From Macropodus opercularis (taxonomy: Eukaryota > Chordata > Actinopteri > Anabantiformes > Osphronemidae), in assembly GCA_030770545.1 (NCBI GenBank), contig CM061106.1, positions 1,746,001 through 1,810,000 on the forward strand: DNA of 64,000 bases. Direction: 5' to 3'. Positions 1 through 9,453 of the stretch are shown here, piece by piece. How positions within the stretch are numbered: position 1 is the first letter of the stretch; each line of letters opens with the position of its first letter. The position numbers and the translations under genes were made by a program. A model generated the notes under the pieces. That model saw only the letters and a program-made list of their open reading frames with translations, had not been told where the DNA came from and made no database searches.

Positions 1-582
1 TCCTACAATAGTATTTTCAAACTTAATATGAGAATCCGAGCCCCGCAACCTAGGCGGTGAAACTTCTGACTTGGATTCTCCTAATAACCCACAGTTTCCT
101 TAATTCACCCCTCGTATAGTACGTGTGGCTGGGTTACGTTAACACCGTCAGGTTTCCCCCAGTCACACGTTTTCTGCGTCAATGGGTGACTTTCACACTT
201 CACACATCACTAATGCATTAGACTGAACATTCACTGAAGAGTAAGTACGTCTACTCCTCCCTCGGACAATTACGTCTGTCCGCTTGAGAAAATAAGTACG
301 TCTATTTTCTCCTAGAACAATTACGTCTGTTCTACGTGGAAATGCGACCTGCCATTTCACACACACCGCGCTTTTTCAGCGGTACTTACTCTTTGTCTTG
401 CCCTGGTCAGATGCCTCTCAGGAATCGTCATCAGTGAGCGAAGAGGGGGATTTCAGGAGCTATTCAACCGGCCCAGCAGACGAATTCACGCTCCGGGTCT
501 TTTGTTCCGACCGTCCTAGACGAATCGACTGTGCACAGATTTCGGTCCTCCGTTGTCCTCCCCTTCGACGCTGAATCTTGAT
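1..582 (-). mobile_element. Retrovirus-like 5' leader (untranslated), provirus truncated by window edge
   Basis: On the minus strand this stretch follows a primer-binding site and LTR, so it is the 5' untranslated leader of an LTR retroelement or endogenous retrovirus that runs off the window. No gag-like reading frame is visible. The leader is dense in predicted hairpins: stems 30-37/73-80, 121-133/158-170, 239-243/252-256, 263-268/277-282, 286-294/303-311, 313-319/328-334 and 339-344/353-358, plus a 12-bp palindrome at 210-221. A possible splice donor (minus strand AAGAGTAAGTACC) lies near 380-395. By analogy with retroviruses, such a leader would carry packaging and dimerisation signals; that role is inference. 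Confidence 0.6.
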
Positions 583-600
583 TCCCGGGTTTCGGCACCA
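583..600 (-). promoter_or_regulatory. Primer-binding site complementary to the tRNA-Phe 3' end
   Basis: Minus strand reads TGGTGCCGAAACCCGGGA, an 18-nt perfect complement of the 3' end of eukaryotic tRNA-Phe including CCA. It sits five bases inside the LTR edge (spacer 601-605), the normal retroviral arrangement. This is the strongest single piece of evidence that 1-906 is an LTR element on the minus strand. Confidence 0.75.
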
Positions 601-605
601 AGAAA

Positions 606-906
606 TGTTGGGTCCAACCTGCCAACACTTAAACAATCGCAGAGACACCTGACACATAAAGACAAACTCGAGAATCTCAGCTTCTTTTACTCGTGCACGA
701 GGGGAGCCTCTCTGAACACAACAACTTAGTGGCCAGCTGGAGAACTCCGAACTCCTCTCTCGCACACGGGTCCTTTATTGAGATCAGTATGAAAGTCACT
801 CCTTCTACATCTGGTGCAATAAAGTACAAGACAAGTCCATATATGGTAGACAACATATACATAGGTTGTGAAGCTTCGTCCTTTGATGAAGGCTGTTTCC
901 CAAACA
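606..906 (-). mobile_element. 5' LTR of retrovirus-like element (outer end uncertain)
   Basis: The inner edge is well placed: minus strand ...CCAACA, then five bases, then the primer-binding site. A polyadenylation signal AATAAA (minus) is at 774-779 and a TATA-like TATATGG near 839-846, giving a U3-R-U5 order. The outer edge is guessed at 906, where minus TGTTTGG mirrors the CCAACA terminus; this gives 301 bp with a rather short U3. Another TG start, for example near 1024, is possible. No second LTR or target duplication is in view, so the end cannot be proved. Confidence 0.5.
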
Positions 907-2697
907 CTACAAGTCGTAAAAGATGCATGCAGGCATAGCAAGATAGTGGACAGCTCCATGTGGTGTCAAATACCTATGGAGCTGTAAAGCAATAAAATGT
1001 GGTCTGCAAAACCTCCTCCTGACATAGGTGGTAAAACCACTCTCCTCTAATACTATAAATCGTTCCATGTTTATAAAAGTAAAAACAAGAAAAGGTTACA
1101 GGTCACAGAGACACAGACAGGACAAAACACAGGGAGGACAATGATTATGCTCCATATCCTCTAACATACAATTAAAGCAAGGAAGTGGTTACTTTAACTG
1201 CAGATGTTGAACTTTATTTAGCAATACAATTATAATATATTGACTATATAGGTGTCTATTCTTGCCCTATGGTGCTACTCTACTCACAACCCCTTTGGCT
1301 CTTGAAGTTTAGGGCTGGTTGAAGAGTGGACACGACTCAGGTGAAGGTTGTTGGCTGAGAGTCTCTGGGTTAAAACTGAGGCCCAGCTGTAGATCTTCTA
1401 TCTGATGCTTCATGCTCGGTCATGTTCTGGGGCAAAACTGCACAAAGGTAGTTAGTTAGGCCATGCAGCAATTTCTGCTTTGGATCTCCTTCCTTCCTCT
1501 GCTTCTCAGATTCTTGTTCAGACTGACAGTGTCCTCCTGCAACAGCGAACCTTCTGCCCAACCAGCCAAAATCCAGGGGTTTATACAAATTTTAGCTATG
1601 TCATGCTTGCTTTCCCTCCTCAGCATAACCATAAATGTACATCTGTGGCATCATTGGTAGTTTCCAGGTAAAGTTAGGTGATGCTTAGTGGCGTGTTCAA
1701 CATCCATCAACCAATGGCAGGACAATATTCACATGTGAACAGACATGATCTAATCCTTGTCTCATCCTTGATCAGAGATGCTGCTTTTAATGTTCTCCCC
1801 ATCCTCCATCACATCCTCCTGGTCCTTCTGGTACTTTCCACTGACCCTGTACTTCCTTAATAATTAGCTGATGCTCACAGAAATTATTTTGATTCTAACA
1901 CAGATCAGCCATTTGATCTTTTACTTCATGAGTTCAACACATTTGAACTTTGTTTCAACCTGGTTACAATTCATTTGATTTTTACCTTCAAAATCAAATA
2001 CATTTGATTAACAAACATCATCTTTGCTAAGAATAATTCTGAGTAATGAAATTCATCACATGGTTATACATCATAACTAACATAAGTATAGTTATGCAAT
2101 TTGTGTAAAATCATATAGTTGAGTACAAGACACAGATTAACATTTTAAAACTTCATCTCAGGTTTCCACTCTCCCTCTATCAGACTGTTTGCTTGGGCTC
2201 TTCGACACTTTTATTCCATTGTTACTTCATATTTACAACATGTGCATTTTCTGTGTTAGTGTATTAAAGCTGACGTCACAATGATTCTCTGGACAGTTGT
2301 TGATCAAAGTAACATTAATAGTAAACAGATGACGTCAATCACACCAGTGTTTACGTCGTTCATAGATGATGTTTAAACATATTTGACATGTTTATGACTG
2401 TGTGAACAGGTCAGATCATATTTAGTTGGGTGAAGCTTAACATGTTTGTAATGTGAGGATTCATTCTCAGTGTCTTAACTTCCACCTCGTTGCAGGTAGA
2501 AACTCTGCTCACAACAGCAGAGGCCACGTTTCACAAGTTTTCAGGCTTTGCTGTTGTGTTTGTGTCTGGATGTAAATAAACATCACATAGTGATACTCAC
2601 AGATATTCTGATCCATTTTAAAAGGAAAGGTCTTTTATTCTCAGACACTGAAGGATATAAAGCAAAAGTAGCCTTTGTTAGAGGAAGAGAACGTATC
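907..2697. other. Intergenic stretch, no gene recognised
   Basis: Only short unrelated reading frames occur here. Two perfect cAMP-response-element octamers, TGACGTCA, lie 52 bp apart at 2271-2278 and 2330-2337. Without a neighbouring transcription unit in the right place they are only candidate sites. The rest is AT-rich single-copy-looking sequence in which I recognise nothing. Confidence 0.4.
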
Positions 2698-3345
2698 GTC
2701 TACATTAAACCCACCTACACACTAGGACAGAAGCTTGTGCATCCAAAGGACCGACACCAAGACATATGAGGCGCAACATAGTGTCTGCAGGTGATAAGTA
2801 GCACAGAAGCTCCTTTTATTGTCCTGGGCCAGAGTCTGGCTGACTCATCTAATGTGGAATGTAGTGTTTTACCTTGTTTTTAAATTCTGTTCCCTGGTCT
2901 GTTATCAGTCATTGAGCTGCACCAAATCTGTCTACAAAATCAAGAACACAAGTGGTCGCCTCCAGTAAATCCAGTAAGTCCCTCCAGCCTGTTTCCTTCC
3001 CGTGAGAGAGTCCTTCCTTCTCTTCTGTTTGAGGTATTAAATAAAAGTCATGTTACACAACAAACAGCCATTGTGCAAGAGGATGAACCAGCACAGGAGT
3101 AACAACATGTCAGTAACAGTATCAGCAGTGGATCTCCACTAAAAAGACAAAGGCCACTTGTTTGGAGATTCTGGACAGAGAAGACGGTTTGAACAGTTAG
3201 AGAAGCATTAGAGATACTGATAAACAGCCCCTCTCAAAACAGAGGTGGAGGCCACAGACACAACTCGTCTCCATCTATCATGATGCCCTTTCAACTATGC
3301 CCAGGAAGATCAATAACAACTGGCAGATTAAATATGACAGAATTC
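2698..3345 (+). mobile_element. Old Penelope-like element remnant, split by a 270-bp insertion
   Basis: 2701-2788 and 3059-3345 align in order with 10118-10230 and 10257-10545 of the younger Penelope copy in this window, covering the C-terminal GIY-YIG region and the coding 3' end. Both parts are riddled with stops and frameshifts. The interruption 2789-3058 is foreign: its part 2940-3045 resembles 43795-43885 inside the minus-strand NLR locus, so it is a dispersed repeat of unknown family. Confidence 0.65.
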
Positions 3346-4110
3346 TGCAGTAAATAAAACTATAAAGTCAAATGACATTGACTAGAGTGAAAAAGATAAT
3401 CACTGTGAGAGAGTTGGTTCATCTGGAGGCTTGTTGGAGATGAGATCTGCTCAGGTTCCATCACCTGTGATCGGTTAGTTTCTGGCCACTTTGGTCCCAA
3501 CGTGCTGACGTCATGCGTACGTAGGCAGCCATTATCTCACGAGGCCAAAGCGGCAGGTTTTGGAGCCAGAAGCTGCTGATGTTTCCAGCGACTGCAGAAC
3601 CTTAGCAGATGATGGGAAATACCTGGATCTCACCTCATTTAGGATCTGATTGGTTCAGATGTTGGATTAACAGCCTGATGTTTCATGGGTGTGATTGTTC
3701 TTGTCTTTCTGACCAGAAGACAGCTTTACTGCATTTTATCTCTGGCTCTCGCTCTGATCCGTTTTCCAGGTGCAGTTCATCTCCAACAAGCTGACTTAGT
3801 TTACTTTAAGACAGTAGGTAGAGAAGCCTGTAGCTAAACAATAACTAGCTCACGTATAAAGACGTCCATGTACTGGGAAAGCTTTCACAAATGTATTCAT
3901 GCTTCTCCAGCATTGACATGTTGATGTTCGGCTACAGGTTTCAACAAAATGGGACTAAAACACTAACAAAACACAGATAAAAAACTGGTTTAAATGTTTC
4001 CAAGTCAGAAAGATTTTGTTCTGTGAACAATTGTTTGAAAGTTTCTGTGCAGTGTAAATATGCTGGTGACATTTTAGGGTGAAGGAAGTAGAGATAGTAT
4101 TACCACAACT
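3346..4110. other. No gene recognised; probable 3' untranslated flank of the zinc-finger gene
   Basis: This is downstream of the stop codon of the minus-strand zinc-finger gene and may include its 3' untranslated region. No clear polyadenylation signal stood out. Only short reading frames, none recognised. Confidence 0.35.
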
Positions 4111-4992
4111 TTAACATGAATAAGGTATTTCTCCAATGTGAATAAGCTGGTGTTTGGCAAGGCTGGAAGAATAAGAGAATGTTTTTCCACACTGTTCACA
4201 CCAGTGAGGTTTCTCTCCAGTGTGAATACGTTGGTGTATAAGTAAGTGACCGAGACGAGAAAACACTTTTCCACACTGTTCACACCAGTGAGGTTTCTCT
4301 CCAGTGTGAATACGTTTGTGTCTAAGTAAGCTACTGAGCTGTGAGAACGCCTTTCCACACTGTTCACATGAGTGAGGTTTCTCTCCAGTGTGAATACGTT
4401 TGTGTATAAGTAAGTGACAAGGACGAGAAAACACTTTTCCACACTGTTCACACCAGTGAGGTTTCTCTCCTGTATGAACAAGTTGGTGTTTCAGTAAGTT
4501 ACTGCGGTTAGAGAAAGCTTTTCCACACTGTTCACATGAGTGAGGTTTCTCTCCAGTGTGAATATGTTGGTGTATGAGTAAGTGACCAAGTTGAGAAAAC
4601 ACTTTTCCACACTGTTCACATGAGTGAGGTTTCTCTCCAGTATGAATACGTTTGTGTCTCAGTAAGCTACTGAGCTGAGAGAATGCTTTTCCACACTGTT
4701 CACACCAGTGAGGTTTCTCTCTAGTGTGAATACGGCAGTGGATTTTAAAATTTTCTGTCGTGTGGAAAGCTGCACCACATTCAGTGCAGGTGTACGGTCT
4801 TTCTCCTGTATGAATCTGCTGATGAGTCTTTAGTTTACTTCTTGTAGTGAAAGCTTGTCCACACTGGTCACAGCTGTTTTGTTTTTCGCCAGAGTGAACC
4901 TTCTGATGCTTCTTTAGCTCTGATGGTCTGGTGAAGGCTTGGTCACATTGCTGACAGAGATGCAGTCTTGAAGTCCTTCTTCCTCTGGGTTT
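4111..4992 (-). CDS. Exon with ten C2H2 zinc fingers
   Basis: Open throughout in one frame with no internal methionine start before the second half, so translation must come from an upstream exon. Finger order (N to C): LCQQC, SCDQC, TCTEC, WCEQC, SCEQC, SCEQC, WCEQC, SCEQC, WCEQC, WCEQC. All ten keep both cysteines and both histidines. The first three differ in linker and sequence from the last seven, which are near copies of each other apart from the DNA-contact positions. Confidence 0.85.
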   Translation of the reverse strand, partial: KPRGRRTSRLHLCQQCDQAFTRPSELKKHQKVHSGEKQNSCDQCGQAFTTRSKLKTHQQIHTGERPYTCTECGAAFHTTENFKIHCRIHTREKPHWCEQCGKAFSQLSSLLRHKRIHTGEKPHSCEQCGKVFSQLGHLLIHQHIHTGEKPHSCEQCGKAFSNRSNLLKHQLVHTGEKPHWCEQCGKVFSRPCHLLIHKRIHTGEKPHSCEQCGKAFSQLSSLLRHKRIHTGEKPHWCEQCGKVFSRLGHLLIHQRIHTGEKPHWCEQCGKTFSYSSSLAKHQLIHIGEIPYSC

Positions 4993-7674
4993 CTGCAGTG
5001 ACAGATATAGAAGAGGAGAAAATTAAATCTCAGGATGGCACAAATAGCTACAATACCAAAAGACAGCAAGGTCCCCAGAACTTCCGTTGCATTTGATTGT
5101 ACTAGGATACTGTCCGAGAGCTCAGAGGAACGGACGTTGATGGTAATGGTGCTGAGACATTAGGGAAAGCCCCTGTGAGATTTAAGAATTTTAGGCCCTA
5201 TAAGCCTCAAAGCTGTAGAAATAATGAGTAGCTGCTACACTGTTGCAACCTCCTAGAAGAGTTGTGAGAGTTCACAATGGAAATTGTATTAGAGCTACTG
5301 ATGTTTGGGAGCCTGCTGAAAATGCAACAATGATTATGCTAATAATCATGCATGTTAATAATTTCATGTTCTCCCAGTGTCTGCGTGGTTTCTCTCCGGG
5401 GTCTCTTGCTTCCTCCCACAGTCCAAAGACCTGCAGTTAGGCTGATTGGAATAACTCTAAATTGCCCGTAGGCATGAGTGTGATTGGTTGTACGTCGACA
5501 TATGTGGCCCTGCGACAAACTGGCAACCTGTCCAGGGTGAACCCTGACTCTCTGGCATCCATTACTAATCCACTAGTGGAATTGTAAAGCTACTCATTAC
5601 ATTATATTACAACACATGTTCGTACATTACCTTTATAATGTGAAGCGACACAAAATTACACGTGTACACCAGCTTTTTGTGTGTACAATTTCCTCACACA
5701 GCATTTATTATTAACAATAATGAGCACCTTAAAAACATATTTATCTATTTATTTATTTACTCAGTTATTTGGCTCATACGAAACAAGTCATTCTGCAACT
5801 TATTTGTGCAAAACAATAATAGACCTGTCCCTCCAAACTGGATTGTTTTACTTTGCATCAGTTGTAGTCGTGCTTCAGTACTTTGGTTCATGTAAAGTTA
5901 TCTGCACACTTTCATTTATCATGTGACCAGAGAAAAGTACGTATACTTCAACATTCAACATCTAGTGCTGTTATACTTCGGTAATAACTTGCATCTTGCC
6001 AATTTAAATCACTTAGTACATATTGTATAATGTCTTTTTGGTTTTCTGCAGAACAATAACAACCAGTGGATCCACATCATCAGTGGAAAATGATTCAAGT
6101 CCCACTTCATCTATAAACTGACCAAACACCAATGGTTTTTCTTCATTCCACAAAATGAATGAAGGAAACTGAGCCAAACATAAGAAAAGCTACAATTTAA
6201 AACTCTACAAATGTTCCATCAAAGGGATTCAAAGTATTAATCTGTTCTGCAGCTTTGCCTTCAAGACACAGTGTCAAGTCTCTGGGGCTTCAGAGAAAAA
6301 CACCTTCCAAGGACACTTCATCTGTGTTGAACCCAGGTTGCTGGGATGAGGAACCAACACCTGCAGTATTAAAAACACTGTCTGGGAGTGAACGGAAAAA
6401 GTTTAGAAAACACAAGAATGACATGAGTAGTTTGCTTATTATGCCCCAAGAAGAGCAAGGTACACGTGATACCTTCATACAGAAGATTATCTTAAAACCT
6501 AAGGGAGTCATGCTGTCGTCCTGAAACACTATCCAGGGGGTAATAAAGTAATTAAGTAAATAATATAACTGAGTTTGTTAATATCTGTTTGTCAGATTCA
6601 TTGTAAACAGTTGCACTTTGCAAGCATGTCATACATGCAGTGGCCCACGTCTGACTCCTCACCTACACCTACTGCAATGTCCAAAGCCAAGAGAACCTTG
6701 AGAAAGAATCGATACTGAGATCATCAGGTGAGAATTATCTGCTATGTAAAAGTAATATAATAATTAGATGTCTGTGCCAAAAAGTGTATAAATACCTCTA
6801 GTTAAAAAAACAGGATCACTGTTAATGGAAATTATAGAGCTATAACCTAGAATAACTCCATATACACTAACTCCTCCAAGACCAGGGCCTCCCACTATAA
6901 ACTGGGTTTTCCTTTGAATTTATTCATCATTTCTATTGTGGTGAATATTTAATATTACATAAACAGCTAAACTGCTGAATAGCAGCATTAGAGACATGGC
7001 AACAGGTGAACTAAGTCATTTGAAGGACCTGTGATAGAAATTAACTCCATTCATACCTGAGCTTCCTACAAACAGTGAAAGGGGAAGAAAAGCACAACAA
7101 TCCTGTGACTCAGCATTTTCCGCTGACCTGGATATTTAAATGAGCTTCCTCATGTTTTAACTGATACATTTATCTCTTTGTTGAAGCTCGTTCTTCTTTT
7201 CTGTCCTGTTCAAGCTGCATCAACCAGATTTCGCTGCTACATCGTTGGACGTCTGTTCTAATGTTTCCTCTGGGATCATCACTGTTTAGTCAAAGCTTTT
7301 CCAGCCACACTCGTTTGCTGGGTTTTCACTAAAGCATCGGGGAAAAGCCGCCATGTTGGCTCCCACCACGTCTGCAGCCCGACAAAGACTAAACTGCTTC
7401 CTAGGTTTGACACCAACCACTTTGTTCTGGTGACAGACGGAGCCTGAGGCTCATGTTCAGGCTTTTAGTGTCGCTATGAGCCGCTTTTAGCGGTGAACTG
7501 ATCAGCACCGACCTGTTGGTCTGTGGCTCCATCGTGGTCGTTGTCCTGCTGCTCCTTCATTCTAGTGGATCGGTCCTGCTCGGTTAAACTCGGGTCCTGC
7601 TCCGTGTCGCTCTTCAACTGGTCTTGATTAACGTCCACGTCCTGTGTTTTCACTTCCACCTGGTGCTGATCCAT
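4111..7674 (-). CDS. C2H2 zinc-finger protein, two coding exons (7674-7513, 4992-4111)
   Basis: Predicted nuclear DNA-binding protein of about 348 residues. Exon 1 (54 codons) starts at the ATG 7674-7672 and encodes an acidic, Gln/Asp-rich N terminus; it ends at CAACAG|GTCGGT. Exon 2 begins after the acceptor TCACTGCAG at 4993-4998 and holds ten consecutive C2H2 fingers (C-x2-C-x12-H-x3-H, TGEKP-type linkers) and stop TAA at 4111-4113, just inside an incomplete eleventh finger (...PYSC). Both exons join in phase 0. No KRAB, BTB or other effector domain is visible. Fingers 4-9 come from tandem duplication: openings WCEQCGK and SCEQCGK recur in pairs. Such short-exon-plus-finger-exon genes are numerous in teleosts. 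Target DNA and function are unknown. The fingers are certain; the exon 1 link is inferred from phase, strand and splice sites. An intron SINE fragment lies at 5364-5557. Confidence 0.7.
5364..5557 (+). mobile_element. Fragment of a tRNA-derived fish SINE (body only)
   Basis: The sequence matches, in opposite orientation, the body of the complete SINE at 27365-27741: the block around CCTCCCACAGTCC, the following AATTGCCCGTAGG block and the GACCTGTCCAGGGTG block. The tRNA-like head and the simple-repeat tail are missing. It lies in the intron of the zinc-finger gene and is more diverged than the 27-kb copy. Confidence 0.7.
5558..7512. other. Intron of the zinc-finger gene; one unassigned small ORF
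   Basis: AT-rich intron sequence. A plus-strand frame at 6255-6524 could encode 89 residues rich in Lys and Ser, but I do not recognise it and see no supporting splice or promoter signals. Nothing else identified. Confidence 0.35.
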
Positions 7675-7740
7675 TTTGGTCCTGATCGATAAAATCCAAC
7701 AGGTCTCTGACTGTAACCATAACACAAAGAAACCAGATCT

Positions 7741-7800
7741 TACAAAACGGCGCGACCACTCAAATAGTCACGTGATCTCACGCGTGAATCTCGCGATAAC
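7741..7800 (-). promoter_or_regulatory. CpG-rich promoter of the zinc-finger gene
   Basis: Just upstream of exon 1 is a local CpG cluster holding an E-box CACGTG (about 7769-7774) and TCTCGCGA (about 7788-7795), which resembles the palindromic TCTCGCGAGA element of CpG-island promoters. No TATA box. The position 70-120 bp upstream of the predicted ATG fits a short 5' untranslated region. Inference from motifs only. Confidence 0.4.
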
Positions 7801-7970
7801 TACCAGTCGTCATTTACCCTATTGACTGATTTCATTTGTCCAGGGACGCGTTTGTTGTTTTCTTTGAGAGGATAAAACTCATATTCATATTCTAATAATT
7901 GGCACAGATTCATTTTACATTTTAACTGTTGTTCTGTTGCGTTCACGGACCTCCAGGTGTGATTAGGATT

Positions 7971-8791
7971 TAGTGATGGGCGATACCACAAAATTTGGTA
8001 TCGATTCGATACCAAGTAACTACAGGGCCAATATCTACGATACCGATACTTTTTGCACCTTAAAGACAAATCATCATTGCTCAGTGTTATATAAATAACA
8101 ATAATAATAAAGTTAATATCTTTATGGCAACATGAATAATGCTCATGAACAGAAATACTTGCTTAAATGCTAATAATAAAAATATAATAAATTTTAAATT
8201 ATAATAAATAAAATTGAAATTAATACAAAATACTATTTCTTAAATTGAAAGATCATAGTGCTCAAGTAGAACAAAACCACACAGTAAATATTTAACAGTA
8301 AAACATCACCGGGATGTTTCCGCTGCGCAGCTGGTGAGTGTGTGAGCACATGTTTATGTACCGGCAGCTTCGGCGCATAATTCTGCGGCTTTTAAAGCCG
8401 CTTCTAACCGGAAATTGTGTATGTCCACGTATATAAACGTCTCTGCCGCTCAGCTGGTCTGCGCATGTGCAGGTTCCAGCTGCTCTACGGTGCGGATTCT
8501 TTTTCACAGCTGCCTACGTGGGATTTTGTCAGTGTGATCAACCCAAACTACCTCAACGATCGAGGTATTGGGCAAAACTGACTTAGCTCATTGCATATTT
8601 GGGGAAGTAAAATTATGGTTCATTTCATTTTTTATATCTTATAACACATTAAGTTAAAAACTATCAGAAGTGAAAAGTAATTGCACGTTTTTATTAGTAG
8701 TATCGAGCGCTACTTAAACAGTATCGACTCCAAAGTATCGGCCAGCGGGTATCGAAGTATCGATTCCAGAGAGTCGATATTCCCATCCCTA
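7971..8791. mobile_element. Non-autonomous hAT element (MITE, 821 bp)
   Basis: The ends are TAGTGATGGG and CCCATCCCTA, imperfect terminal inverted repeats, followed inwards by repeated GGTATCGAT-like motifs at both ends. A perfect 8-bp target duplication TTAGGATT flanks it (7963-7970 and 8792-8799), which is diagnostic of hAT transposition. The interior is very AT-rich (8060-8280) and has no transposase. Confidence 0.8.
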
Positions 8792-8799
8792 TTAGGATT

Positions 8800-9344
8800 C
8801 AGTGTCAGTGTCAGGCTGTTTGTGTCCGTGAGTCCCTGTGTGTGTTTTAATCAGCTGTTCATCGCTCTGCTCTTCGTCGCTGGTTCATCTTCCCTCAGTG
8901 ATAACGTTACAGTTCAGCTCAGTGTGTTTGCTCAAAGGCAGCGGTGCTAGTGAACGTGACAGAGCTGAGAGACTGGGAGAGAGCAGCCAGGGAAGCTCTG
9001 CTCTTTACGCTGCAGGAGGGTCCAACTTTGTGGGTTTGCTGTGTTTTAAACGGTTTCATTTCCTCACAGAGCTGCTTTGTGTTTGTAGGGTTTTGTCTTT
9101 CCTGTATTTCCTCTCTGTCAGTCTCCTCCATCAGCCTGCTCCTTCCTGATCCATCTGTAGATGCAGAGCAAAGTGGAGTCACTCCCAGTTCTGCTGAGTC
9201 TGTCTGAACTCGGTTCTGCTCTTAGTGGGTCGGCTCCGGGTCTGAGTGATGGAGGTTTCTGCAGACAGTCAGTTTATTGTGGTACCATACGTTTCAGGGC
9301 TGTAGGTCAGGGTCACATCCATTGATTTCACAACACAAACAGTA
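8800..9344. other. No gene recognised
   Basis: Overlapping short frames occur on both strands (for example 8838-9149 plus, 8919-9182 minus), none with a recognisable domain. It lies between the hAT element and the Penelope element. Confidence 0.3.
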
Positions 9345-9450
9345 GTCTGAAGGTTGAGTCATGGCAACTGGGCTTCTTCTAGTTAGTAGAAACGTTTCAC
9401 CACCTATCCAGGTGGCTTCTTCAGTCTGTGGGAAGTTGGTGGAGACCACT
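9345..9450 (-). repeat. Left inverted-repeat arm (pseudo-LTR fragment) of Penelope element
   Basis: Reverse complement of 10711-10816 with one mismatch. Contains the minus-strand hammerhead-like core: CTGAAGA at 9424-9418 and GAAAC at 9398-9394. Confidence 0.8.
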
Positions 9451-9453
9451 TAT

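Noticed and set aside
460..765. Minus-strand 101-codon reading frame
   Set aside because: It spans the primer-binding site, U5 and part of R of the LTR element, so it is untranslated.
6255..6524. 89-codon ORF in the zinc-finger intron
   Set aside because: Unrecognised and unsupported; kept only as a note.
8838..9207. Overlapping ORFs of 87-103 codons on both strands
   Set aside because: No domain, splice site or codon pattern favours either strand.
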